Below, piece after piece: positions 54,858 through 63,552 of a stretch of 64,000 nucleotides of DNA. Made by a program: the position numbers and the translations under genes. The notes beneath the pieces were generated by a model. That model did not search any database and was not told where the DNA came from. It saw only the letters and a program-made list of their open reading frames with translations. Source of the stretch: Phytoactinopolyspora halotolerans (lineage in GTDB: Bacteria; Actinomycetota; Actinomycetes; Jiangellales; Jiangellaceae); NCBI RefSeq assembly GCF_010550675.1, contig NZ_JAAGOA010000022.1:62001-126000 (forward strand). The letters run 5' to 3'. Positions within the stretch are counted from its first letter, which is position 1. Each line of letters starts with the position of its first letter.

Positions 54858-56272
54858 GACACAGCGTCAACGCACCATCGCAGAGCAGTCGCATGAGCAC
54901 GCCCGCGAACAAGCCCCTGAGCATGAGCAGGCGCGGCTTCATGCGAGGCGTGCTCGGCACCGCAGCCGGCACCGGCATGCTCGGTGCCCTGTCCGCCTGC
55001 GGAGACGACGGCGGTTCCTCGTCGTCGTCCGGCGAGGGCGACAGCGGCCGGTTGGTCTTCTGGCACAACTACACGCAGGAGGCCCGGGTCAACTTCATGC
55101 GCGAGGTGGCCGACCGGTTCGAGGAGAGCCACCCGGGCACAACGGTCGAGATCGAAGTCGTGCCGTTCCCCCAGTTTCCGACGAAATGGCCGGCCGCGCA
55201 GACCGCGGGCAACCTGCCGGACGTCACGACCGTGCTGCCCGAGCACGCGGTCTCCATGTGGCAAGCCGGCGCACTGCACCCGATGGACCCGGTCCTGGAG
55301 GAGCTCGGCGGCAGCTCTGCGTTCGTACCCGGCCTGCTGGACAAGGCCGCCGCCTACGAGGACCAGCACATCCTGCTGCCGCATTACGTGCACAACCGGC
55401 TTCTGGCCCACCGCACCGACATCCTCGCCGACGCGGGCGTGAGCCTGCCCGAGCGGCCCACCTGGGACGAGGTGCTCACGGCGGCCCAGGCCACCACCAA
55501 GGAGCCCGATCAGTTCGGCTGGATGCTCAAGCTGTCGGCGGCCGATACCGGCGGCGGCTACCTGCTGTGGATGCTGACCCATTCCGCAGGTGGCCGGTTC
55601 TTCGACGCCGACGGCACGGCCATGCTGGACACACCCGAGGTGAAGCGGGCTACCGAGTTCCTGGTGGAGATCGGACACACGGCCAGTGGCCCGGGCCAGG
55701 TGAACTACAACATCAACGACAATTTCTCGCTGATCAACGCCGGCACGACAGTGCTGGCCGAGGTCTCGGGTGCAGAGATCGGCATCGCCGCGGTCGACGC
55801 CCCGGACATCGCCGACAAGCTGGCCACGACGTTCATGCCGACCGACGTCCGGCCAGGGAACCTGATCGGGGCGGTGTCACTCGCCCTGCCGAAGGGAAAG
55901 AACCCCACGTTGGCACAGGAGTTCGCGGCCTTCCTCTACGCCGAGGAGAACTACGTACCCTTCCTGCACACCATCCCACTGTTCATGTTCCCCGCACTGG
56001 CTTCCGCGAACAGCCCGGAGTTCTTCGCGGAGCCGACCATCGCAAAGTACGAGGCAACAGCGCAGCAGACGCTGGCCGGCGTGGAGGAAGGCAGCCCGCC
56101 GGGCTTCGAGGACGGCCCGAACCCCTACACCGGGCCCGTGTTCAACAGCCACGCGATCGAGCAGATGCTGCAGAACATCCTGGTCGGAGGGGCCGACGTG
56201 GACAGCGCACTCGCAACCGCGAACCAGACCGTACAGGCGACCCTCGATGACATCTCGTCTCGACTCGGCTGA
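54854..56272 (+). CDS. Sugar ABC transporter substrate-binding lipoprotein
   Basis: The 472-residue protein has a Tat-type signal (SRRGFMRGVLGTAAGTGMLG) ending in a lipobox (LSAC; the Cys is about residue 52), then a family 1 solute-binding domain (LVFWHNYTQEARVNF, GNLPDVTTVLPEHAVSMW, GSSAFVPGLL). GTG 54854 overlaps the previous stop and has GGGGAG upstream; ATG 54894 is an alternative. It captures the substrate outside the membrane and hands it to the two permeases that follow. The ATPase is not in the operon; a shared MsiK-like ATPase elsewhere in the genome is likely. Confidence 0.93.
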   Translation: MRHSVNAPSQSSRMSTPANKPLSMSRRGFMRGVLGTAAGTGMLGALSACGDDGGSSSSSGEGDSGRLVFWHNYTQEARVNFMREVADRFEESHPGTTVEIEVVPFPQFPTKWPAAQTAGNLPDVTTVLPEHAVSMWQAGALHPMDPVLEELGGSSAFVPGLLDKAAAYEDQHILLPHYVHNRLLAHRTDILADAGVSLPERPTWDEVLTAAQATTKEPDQFGWMLKLSAADTGGGYLLWMLTHSAGGRFFDADGTAMLDTPEVKRATEFLVEIGHTASGPGQVNYNINDNFSLINAGTTVLAEVSGAEIGIAAVDAPDIADKLATTFMPTDVRPGNLIGAVSLALPKGKNPTLAQEFAAFLYAEENYVPFLHTIPLFMFPALASANSPEFFAEPTIAKYEATAQQTLAGVEEGSPPGFEDGPNPYTGPVFNSHAIEQMLQNILVGGADVDSALATANQTVQATLDDISSRLG

Positions 56273-57236
56273 GCGCATCGATTCCCGCAGCGAGGAGCCG
56301 GCCCCCGCGCTGGCCGGGGCGCCTCCCTCGCCGGGCTCTCGCCGCTGGTACCGCCCGATACTCAGGTGGCTGGACCGCCGGACACACGTGCTGCTGGTGA
56401 TCCCCGGCGTGGCCCTGCTGCTGGGCATCGTGGCCTACCCGGTGGGCTTCAACGTCTGGAACAGCTTCACCGACCGCAACCTCAGCTTTCCGACATCGGC
56501 GTGGGTGGGTCTGGCGAACTACGAGCGAGTGCTGACCGACGCCGCGTTCTTCTCGGCGATCACCCGGACGCTGGTATGGACGTTCACCTCCGTCGCCGGC
56601 CAGCTGCTGCTCGGCTTCATCGGCGCCATCGCGCTGCAGGCGGTCCGCCGCGGGCAGGGCCCGTTGAGACTCGGCCTGATCATCCCGTGGGCGTTCCCGT
56701 CGATCGTGCTGGCCTACTCGTGGAAGTTCATGCTCGACCCGATCGTCGGCGTCGTCAACGACGTGTTCATGCGGCTCGGTCTGATCGACCAGCCGGTCGC
56801 CTGGCTCGGGACCGAGTCCACGGCGATGCCCGCCGTCGTCGCCATGAACATCTGGTTCGGCTTCCCGTTCATGATGGTCGCGCTGCTCGCCGGTTTGCAG
56901 ACCATCCCGGTGGAGCACTACGAGTCCGCCCGGGTGGACGGTGCGAACTTCTGGCAGGAGTTACGCCACATCACCCTGCCAGGCCTGCGGCACGTGATCG
57001 GTGCGCTGGTAGTGCTGCGCAGCATCTGGGTGTTCAACAACTTCGACTTCGTATACCTCACCACGGGTGGCGGGCCGATCCGCGCGACGGAGACGCTGCC
57101 GGTCTATGCGTTCCAGATCGGCTGGACCAACTACGACATCGGGCGGATGGCGGCGGTGTCGGTGGCCATGCTCGGCGTCCTCGTCGTCATCGTCGCGGTG
57201 TATCTGAAGGTGCTTCGCGTGGACAAGGAGGACTAG
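56247..57236 (+). CDS. Sugar ABC transporter permease (MalF-like)
   Basis: The 329-residue protein has six membrane spans after a cytoplasmic N-terminus of about 45 residues, and the EAA loop VEHYESARVDGANFWQELRHITLPGL that docks the ATPase. It overlaps the binding-protein gene by 26 bases and is followed after 3 bases by the second permease. Confidence 0.93.
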   Translation: MTSRLDSAERIDSRSEEPAPALAGAPPSPGSRRWYRPILRWLDRRTHVLLVIPGVALLLGIVAYPVGFNVWNSFTDRNLSFPTSAWVGLANYERVLTDAAFFSAITRTLVWTFTSVAGQLLLGFIGAIALQAVRRGQGPLRLGLIIPWAFPSIVLAYSWKFMLDPIVGVVNDVFMRLGLIDQPVAWLGTESTAMPAVVAMNIWFGFPFMMVALLAGLQTIPVEHYESARVDGANFWQELRHITLPGLRHVIGALVVLRSIWVFNNFDFVYLTTGGGPIRATETLPVYAFQIGWTNYDIGRMAAVSVAMLGVLVVIVAVYLKVLRVDKED

Positions 57237-57239
57237 ACG

Positions 57240-58127
57240 ATGGCCACCGCAATCGCCGACGCCGGCACCGGACGCGCGCGAGCGCGGCGCCCGCGACGAC
57301 GGGGAGACCGGCGCCGGCGGATCGTCGGCTACGCCGTGCTGAGCCCGCTCATCGGCTTCGCGGTCTTCCCGCTGCTCTGGATGGCCGTGTCCTCGGTCAA
57401 GACGCCGGACGAGCTCTACGCCTTCCCGCCCACCTGGATTCCGGACGGTGTCGACTGGGGCTTCTACCGGCGCGTGCTCGACGGCACCCAGTTCACCGAC
57501 TTCATGGTCAACAGCGCCATCGTCGGTATCGGTAGCACCGCCATCGTCGTCGTCATGTCCGCCATGGCCGGCTTCGGCTTGGCCCGCGGAGGCTTCCCGG
57601 GAAGGCTCTTCGTCTCCCGCAGCGTCCTGGTGGCCTACGTCTTCCCGACGATCCTGTACGCCGTCCCGCTGTTCACGGTCATCTCCGGGATCGGGCTGGC
57701 CGGCACGTACCCCGGCATCATCCTCGTCCACGTCGCCTTCAACTTCCCGTTCTGCACGTGGCTGATGATGCAGTACTTCCGCAGCCTGCCGAAGGAGATC
57801 GAGGAGGCGGGACGGGTGGACGGGCTCACCCACGTCGGCATCTTCGTCCGTCTCGCCGTCCCGCTGGCCGCGCCCGGGCTCGCCACCACCGCGATCTTCG
57901 GCTTCATCAACAGCTGGAACGAGTTCCTGCTGTCTTTCGTGATCCTCGGCGGCGGAGAGCGACGGACGCTTCCCGTCGGGATCTACAACTTCGTCGGCAG
58001 CGAGGTCGCCGACTGGGGTCCGCTCATGGCGGCGACGACGCTCGCCGTGATCCCGACTCTGGTGTTGTTCCTGTTCATCCAACGCAGAATCACCGGCGGC
58101 CTCACCGGTGGGGCGGTCAAGGGATGA
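57240..58127 (+). CDS. Sugar ABC transporter permease (MalG-like)
   Basis: The 295-residue protein has an Arg-rich N-terminus, six membrane spans and the EAA loop IEEAGRVDGLTHVGIFVRLAVPLAAPGL. FINSWNEFLLSFVIL near the C-terminus is typical of MalG-like subunits. It is the second half of the importer channel. The stop overlaps the isomerase start as ATGA. Confidence 0.93.
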   Translation: MATAIADAGTGRARARRPRRRGDRRRRIVGYAVLSPLIGFAVFPLLWMAVSSVKTPDELYAFPPTWIPDGVDWGFYRRVLDGTQFTDFMVNSAIVGIGSTAIVVVMSAMAGFGLARGGFPGRLFVSRSVLVAYVFPTILYAVPLFTVISGIGLAGTYPGIILVHVAFNFPFCTWLMMQYFRSLPKEIEEAGRVDGLTHVGIFVRLAVPLAAPGLATTAIFGFINSWNEFLLSFVILGGGERRTLPVGIYNFVGSEVADWGPLMAATTLAVIPTLVLFLFIQRRITGGLTGGAVKG

Positions 58128-59053
58128 CCGGGACGCAGCCAGGTACGGGCACGCGGCCGGGCACGGGCACGCGGCCGGGCACGGGCACGCGGTCACGCCG
58201 GTGGTCCTTGCTGCTGCACTCGATGGCGACACCCGACGCGGATGCGATCGGGTGCCTGCGGGTCGCCGACCAGCTCGAGCTGGATGGGATCGAGTTGATC
58301 ATCGACGACGACTACCCGTGTGCGGTACGGACCTCGGCAAGCACGGCCCAGGTCGGCGAGATCGCGGGAGCAGCCGGCGATCTTGGGCTGCGGGTCGCGG
58401 CGCTGTGCTCCTACACGAGGGACATCGACGTCGCCTCCGAGCAACACCGGCGACGAGCCGTCGACGAGTTACGCCGGGCTACCGATCTGGCCGCCGAGAT
58501 CGGTGCCCGGCACGTGCGGGTGCTCGCCGGGCGGGATCGGCCCAACGACGAACGGGCCGACGCGATGGCACGCGCCGCCGCCACGCTGACCGAGGTCGCC
58601 GGCTACGCGCGGCCGGCCGGGATCAACCTGAACGTGGAGAACCACATGGATACCCTGGCCACCACCGCCGCCGCGACGCGCGAGCTGGTCGCCGCCGCTG
58701 CGAGCCCGGCCGTGGGTGTGCTGTACGACCAGGCCAATCTGGCCATCATGCGCGCCGAGGATCCGGCCACCGCCGTTCAACTGCAGGAGCCGTTCATCCG
58801 GCACGTGCACCTGAAGAACTTCCTGCCCGCCGAGGGTGGCCGACGGCCTGTCGGGCTCGACGCCGGCAAGGTCGATTGGAACAGCACCCTACGGCTGCTC
58901 GACGGCTACACCGGAACAATGACCTTCGAGTACGAGCGGCGCTGGTTCCGCGACCAGTTACCGCCGGTCGAGACCGTGCTGCATGAGGACCGGGATCTGG
59001 TCCTGAGTGTTGCCGCCGAACTGGAGCGGGCCGCGTCGCCGCTGGATCAGTGA
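58124..59053 (+). CDS. Sugar phosphate isomerase/epimerase family TIM-barrel protein
   Basis: The 309-residue protein has likely metal ligands in LNVENHMDT (Glu), LYDQANLAI (Asp), RHVHLKNF (His) and FEYERRW (Glu), as in the xylose-isomerase-like barrel family. The first 25 residues are a Gly/Thr/Arg/Pro repeat encoded by 18-bp tandem repeats (58145-58194) and are unlike the rest of the family; an internal start is possible. It follows the permeases without a gap and precedes the FAH gene by 115 bases. Confidence 0.87.
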   Translation: MTGTQPGTGTRPGTGTRPGTGTRSRRWSLLLHSMATPDADAIGCLRVADQLELDGIELIIDDDYPCAVRTSASTAQVGEIAGAAGDLGLRVAALCSYTRDIDVASEQHRRRAVDELRRATDLAAEIGARHVRVLAGRDRPNDERADAMARAAATLTEVAGYARPAGINLNVENHMDTLATTAAATRELVAAAASPAVGVLYDQANLAIMRAEDPATAVQLQEPFIRHVHLKNFLPAEGGRRPVGLDAGKVDWNSTLRLLDGYTGTMTFEYERRWFRDQLPPVETVLHEDRDLVLSVAAELERAASPLDQ

Positions 59054-59168
59054 CTCGGCACCGACCACACGCCGCCGCCCCCTCGGCCCCCTTTCGACCG
59101 CGCCGATCACCGACACACACCGATCGCCCACACACCGATCACTGACATCGAGCACTGCGAGGAACCCG

Positions 59169-60143
59169 ATGCGCCTGCTGTCGTTCCGCCCAACCGGCAC
59201 TCCGGCGACCACGCCGCCCAGTTGGGGCTTCCTGCACATCGAACCGGACCATGCGATTCCGCTCGACCCGGCGTCCGCGCCCGATGCGACCGTGATCGAC
59301 GTGTCCGGCCTGGCCACGCGTACCGGACGGCCGTACCCGCAGAGCGTGCAGGCGCTGCTCGAGCTCGACCCGGCGGAACGCTCCGCGCTGCTCGGCTCCT
59401 GGCGGGAGCGGGACCCGGCACTGCGAGCGGCCGTTGTCCCCCTCGGCGAGCTGGAGGTCCTTGCGCCGATACCGACGCCGCGCCGCAATGTGATCGCCGT
59501 CGGGGCGAATTACCGCGAACACGCGGACGAGTCGCCCTACTCCCCCGGCCTGCCGGATCGCCCGATCTTCTTCACCAAGGCGACCACGGCCGTGACCGGC
59601 CCAGGACCGGTCGCGGTCGATCCCGGCCAGACGGCGCGCGTCGACTGGGAGGTGGAGCTGGGCGTCGTCGTCGGGACCCGTGCCCGCCGCCTCTCCCCTG
59701 CAGCCGCTTCCGAAGCCGTCTTCGGGTTCCTGACCGCGAACGATCTCTCGGCCCGCGATCAGCAGCACGGCCGCCCCGAAGGTCAGTGGTTCCTGGGCAA
59801 GAGCCTGGACGGCTTCTGCCCTCTCGGGCCGTGGCTGGTCACGGCCGACGAGGTAGGCGATCCCCAGGCGCTGGAGTTGTCGCTGAGCGTGAACGGGACG
59901 GTGAAGCAGGACTCCAGCACCGCGCACATGGTGTTCAGCGTGGTCGAACTGCTGGTGGAGCTCTCCCGGTTCATGACGCTACTGCCGGGCGACATCGTCC
60001 TCACCGGCACGCCGGCCGGCGTCGGGGATGCCCGCACTCCACCGGAGTACCTCGCCGACGGTGACGTCGTCGACGCCGAGGTCGAGGGTCTCGGGCGGCT
60101 GCGCACCACGATCGTCATGGCAACGGAGGTGGAAGAGGCATGA
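59169..60143 (+). CDS. Fumarylacetoacetate hydrolase family protein
   Basis: This 324-residue protein has the FAH catalytic domain: NVIAVGANYREHADE, metal ligands in VDWEVELGVVVG, NDLSARDQQ, FLGKSLDGFCPLGPWL and ILTGTPAGVG. Family members cleave C-C bonds in beta-diketo acids or hydrate/dehydrate 2-keto sugar acids. In a sugar operon the second role is likely, for example acting on a 2,4-diketo or 2-keto-3-deoxy sugar acid. GAGGAAC precedes ATG 59169. Confidence 0.9.
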   Translation: MRLLSFRPTGTPATTPPSWGFLHIEPDHAIPLDPASAPDATVIDVSGLATRTGRPYPQSVQALLELDPAERSALLGSWRERDPALRAAVVPLGELEVLAPIPTPRRNVIAVGANYREHADESPYSPGLPDRPIFFTKATTAVTGPGPVAVDPGQTARVDWEVELGVVVGTRARRLSPAAASEAVFGFLTANDLSARDQQHGRPEGQWFLGKSLDGFCPLGPWLVTADEVGDPQALELSLSVNGTVKQDSSTAHMVFSVVELLVELSRFMTLLPGDIVLTGTPAGVGDARTPPEYLADGDVVDAEVEGLGRLRTTIVMATEVEEA

Positions 60144-61138
60144 CCGCCCGGATCGTCGTGGTGATGTCGGAGGAGCTCCGCGCTCGCGTCTTCGCCGAGG
60201 CCGACTGGGCCCGGCTCGACCGGGCGGGCGAGCTGCGGTGGATGCGCGACGTCTCGTCGGCGGATGCCGTCCGTGCCGCCGTGGTGGACGCGCGGGTCTG
60301 CGTCACCGGCTGGGACACGCCGCCGTTTCCGGCCGACCTGTTCGACGCTCCCGTCCCGCTCGGCTTGGTGGCACACACCGGGGGCTCGGTGCGATGGTTG
60401 GTCCCGCAGACCGCGTTCGACCGGGGTGTACGGGTCAGCCAGGTATCTGCGGTATTGGCCGAGGCCGTCGCCGAGTTCGCCGTCATGGCGATCATCGCGG
60501 GACTGCGAGACGCGATGTCCTTCGCGGCCGCGATGCGAGCCGGGGAGCCGTGGTCCACCTTCGCGGCTCGCCCACCGGGGCGGCTGCTGCGGGAGCAGAC
60601 CGTGGGGATCGTCGGCGCCAGCCGCACCGGCCGCGCGACCCTGCACCGGCTGCGGCCGTTCGGCTGCCGGTGTCTCGTCGTCGATCCGTTTCTGACCGAG
60701 GATGACGCCGCGGGGCTGGGTGCCGGGCTGGCGTCGCTGGACCGGGTGGTCGCGGAGGCCGATGTCGTCTCGCTGCACGCCCCGATGCTGCCGGAGACGC
60801 GGGGCATGCTGAGCCGGGAGAGGATCGCGCACCTCAAGCCCGGAGCGCTGGTGGTCAACACTGCCCGAGCCGCGCTCGCCGACAGCGACGCCCTGCTCGA
60901 CGCAGCCGCGGCCGGCCGGATCCGCGTCGTGGCGGATGTGTTCGACGAGGAACCACTCCCGGTGGGCAGCGCATGGCGGCACGCTCGCGGCGTCGTCGCC
61001 ACCCCACACATCGCGGCACTCACCGGTGAGACGTTGCACGAACAGGGCTCGGCGACCGTCGATGAGGTGCTGCGGTTCCTCGACGGCGCCACGCTTGAGC
61101 ATGAGGTGACGCGCCGCGCCTACGAGATCAACGCCTGA
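60140..61138 (+). CDS. D-2-hydroxyacid dehydrogenase
   Basis: The 332-residue protein has the NAD site VGIVGASRTGRATLHRL near residue 155, catalytic Arg in VVNTARAALAD, catalytic Glu in DVFDEEP and catalytic His in TPHIAALTG, the 2-hydroxyacid dehydrogenase triad. The nucleotide motif has Ser and Arg at places that are Gly-x-Gly in most relatives, so cofactor binding may differ. It overlaps the FAH gene by 4 bases. It probably interconverts a 2-keto acid and 2-hydroxy acid at the end of the pathway. Confidence 0.9.
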   Translation: MTARIVVVMSEELRARVFAEADWARLDRAGELRWMRDVSSADAVRAAVVDARVCVTGWDTPPFPADLFDAPVPLGLVAHTGGSVRWLVPQTAFDRGVRVSQVSAVLAEAVAEFAVMAIIAGLRDAMSFAAAMRAGEPWSTFAARPPGRLLREQTVGIVGASRTGRATLHRLRPFGCRCLVVDPFLTEDDAAGLGAGLASLDRVVAEADVVSLHAPMLPETRGMLSRERIAHLKPGALVVNTARAALADSDALLDAAAAGRIRVVADVFDEEPLPVGSAWRHARGVVATPHIAALTGETLHEQGSATVDEVLRFLDGATLEHEVTRRAYEINA

Positions 61139-61235
61139 GCGCCGTCGGCGCCCACACCGCACCACGCCCACCGCGCCCACCGTGCCGCTCCACACCGCCC
61201 TGCCCTGTCCTGTTCTGTCCTGTCCCGTCCTCCAC

Positions 61236-61291
61236 CCATGATCATCCAGGATCAGACCACCGTTGACCGGCGCGATCCTGGATGATCATGG
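61236..61291. repeat. Intergenic palindrome at the end of the P450 operon
   Basis: CCATGATCATCCAGGATC (61236-61253) and its exact reverse complement (61274-61291) form 18-base arms around 20 bases. It lies 97 bases after the dehydrogenase stop and just before the convergent gene end, and could act as a two-way terminator. The arms match those at 20545 and 22530 with one changed base pair. Confidence 0.9.
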
Positions 61292-61362
61292 ACGAGGCGG
61301 AGGGCCTACGCTAGCGGATCTCACAAGTGACGCGCATCCAGTCCATCTGGAACGCTGACGTG

Positions 61363-63552
61363 TCACCGTTGTTCCCGGAGGACCACAGCCGCACCTCCGG
61401 ATCGCTGTCCCGGTCCTGGATGGTCCAGCGGGGCGCCGGTGTCCACCCCGTTGCGGAAGAGCTTCGCCTCTCCGCCGCTCGAGGTGTCGACCCGCCAGGA
61501 GGCTCGGTCGCCGGCGTTATTGCGCTGGTAGATCCGGCTCCACGAGGACTCGCCTTTCTTGATCGTGTAGACGCCGTCCTGCTGGATCGCCAGCATCAGC
61601 CGTCGGCTGCGGTTGAGCACGCTGATGGCGAGGCTGGTGCCGTACCCGTTCGACGGGTTGAGGGTGCTGTAGTCGGTGACCTCGGCACGGAAGTCGACCG
61701 AGAAGTCGCACCGGTCCGGCAGGTCCTTCGAGATGGCGTTCTGACCGGTCGGCGGGCTGGTGATGTTCAGCTCGCCGACCGGGTTGATCGATCCGCCGGC
61801 CTGGAACGGTTCCCAGCCCGCCAGGTCGTTCCACATAGTGGAGACGAGATTCTGTTCCACGCTGACCCAGTTGACGCTCGCGCCGGCGGGTTCGGTGCTC
61901 GTACCCGACGTGGAGAGCGCGGTGCGGATCGGCTCCGAGCTGAGCGGCGTCTGCCACTCGACATCGGTGTCGATCGAGTCGAGGTAGAGCTGCGCGGTGC
62001 CGTCCGGTTGGACGACCACCCGGTAGTGGTGGTCGCTCGTACCGATGGTGGTCGGGTGGATGAGTTGCCAGCCCGATGACCCGGCCACCTTGGCGTAGAT
62101 CCCGTCGGTTTGCGCCGTCATGGCCAGCAGCCTGGTGCCGTTCGCCACCTCGAGCGTGAGGTTCGCGCCGGCTCCGGTGGCCGGGTCGAGCGTCGTCGCC
62201 GAGGTGATCCTCCCGCTGAAAGCCGCGATGAATGCGCCCTGGTAGGCGTGCTCCTGCTCGACCGAAGTGGTCGTGCCCGCGGCGTTCGACAACTCCAGAC
62301 GGCCACTGGTCACCCCCACGGAGCCACCGTTGGCGGCTGTGTCCCACGAGGTCGTGTTCCCGCCGTCCCAGTTCTCGTTGATGCCGGTGAACGCGTCGGA
62401 GATGTCGAGCTTGGCGACCTTGACCGCAGAGGTGTCGTGCTCCCACACCACGAAGAACTTGCCCGGAGCGTACTCATCGGCCATCGCATACGTGTCCCAG
62501 CCTGCGCTGTGCGGCCGGTCGACTATCGGCGGGCCGTCGGCCAGGAACCGTCCAGGCCCCCACGGCTGATCCTGCTTCTTGACCTTGTAATTGAGGATGG
62601 CCCGGAACTCCTCCGGGCGGGTCTCGATCGGGCTGGGGAACCGTCCGCCCATCGTGTTGTAGATGGCGAGGAGCTGACCGTTCGAATCCTTGGTGACATA
62701 GCCCTTCGTGCCCATGTTCGGGATGTTGGGGTCGAGTTCCAGCGGCGACCAGGTGAGCCCGCCGTCCGTGCTCTCCGTCCGGGACATGTAGACCGGCCCG
62801 GTGAGATAATCCTCGGCCGGGAACGCGACCCGGTTGAACATCAGCAGCTTGTTCGGATCGTTTTGATCGACGACGAGCTGGTTCTCGCCCGACGCCGTCT
62901 CGAGCGGATCGGGCGCGTACGCGCCGGCGGTCCAGTTGACCATGTCGGTCGATCTCATGACGGCGACCTGCCCGCCCTTCCAGAACGGCACGGTGTGGTA
63001 GCCGTTGTGGTAAAGCGGACGCCCGGCGACGACGAAACCGTCCGGCACGTTGGCGAACGACGCGGAGTGGTTCTGCCATGTCTGGCCACCGTCGGTGCTC
63101 TTCTTCATGAAGTTGGTGACCGGATGGCCGTTGTGCGAGCTGGCGGGCGCGCGGCCGAGAAACGCGTATAGGTCGCTTCCCACGCGGTAGAGAATGACGT
63201 AGTGCCACCCGTAGGTGGAGTCTTTCGGGGCAAGTGTCTTCGGTGCGCTCCAGGTCTGGCCACCGTCGGTGGAGTTCGCGTATCTGATCGCGCCGTTGTC
63301 GTATTGCCCCGCCGTGTTGCCTTCCCGCCAGGCGACCACGACATTACTCGGGCTGGTCGAGATGATATCCGGAGTTCGGATGCCGTCACCGTCGAGCAGC
63401 GTGAGGTCCGAATGGACGGTTACTTCGTTGGTGAAACTCTCGGCGTCGGCGCGCAGCGGACCGCCGAGAGTTGTCGCAAGTACACACAGGATGGCCCCGA
63501 GTGCCGCGAGGGCGAGCACGCGCGGGTGTAGTCGTCGATGGGCATTCGTCAT
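61363..63552 (-). CDS. Secreted Asp-box (sialidase-fold) protein with frameshifted C-terminus
   Basis: From ATG 63552 the protein has a signal peptide (HPRVLALAALGAILCVLAT, cleavage near ADAE), then an Asp-box propeller of about 380 residues (STDGGQTWSAP, KSTDGGQTWQNH, ESTDGGLTWSP) and two lectin-like beta-sandwich domains. At about residue 706 the natural sequence leaves this frame at a G4 run (61430-61433). Removing one base gives ...TGARWTIQDRDSD and a sensible end at 61311 (SAFQMDWMRVTCEIR). So the intact gene would be 61311-63552 (about 745 residues). It is likely a secreted glycan-degrading enzyme or binding protein. Confidence 0.85.
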   Translation of the reverse strand: MTNAHRRLHPRVLALAALGAILCVLATTLGGPLRADAESFTNEVTVHSDLTLLDGDGIRTPDIISTSPSNVVVAWREGNTAGQYDNGAIRYANSTDGGQTWSAPKTLAPKDSTYGWHYVILYRVGSDLYAFLGRAPASSHNGHPVTNFMKKSTDGGQTWQNHSASFANVPDGFVVAGRPLYHNGYHTVPFWKGGQVAVMRSTDMVNWTAGAYAPDPLETASGENQLVVDQNDPNKLLMFNRVAFPAEDYLTGPVYMSRTESTDGGLTWSPLELDPNIPNMGTKGYVTKDSNGQLLAIYNTMGGRFPSPIETRPEEFRAILNYKVKKQDQPWGPGRFLADGPPIVDRPHSAGWDTYAMADEYAPGKFFVVWEHDTSAVKVAKLDISDAFTGINENWDGGNTTSWDTAANGGSVGVTSGRLELSNAAGTTTSVEQEHAYQGAFIAAFSGRITSATTLDPATGAGANLTLEVANGTRLLAMTAQTDGIYAKVAGSSGWQLIHPTTIGTSDHHYRVVVQPDGTAQLYLDSIDTDVEWQTPLSSEPIRTALSTSGTSTEPAGASVNWVSVEQNLVSTMWNDLAGWEPFQAGGSINPVGELNITSPPTGQNAISKDLPDRCDFSVDFRAEVTDYSTLNPSNGYGTSLAISVLNRSRRLMLAIQQDGVYTIKKGESSWSRIYQRNNAGDRASWRVDTSSGGEAKLFRNGVDTGAPLDHPGPGQRSGGAAVVLREQR

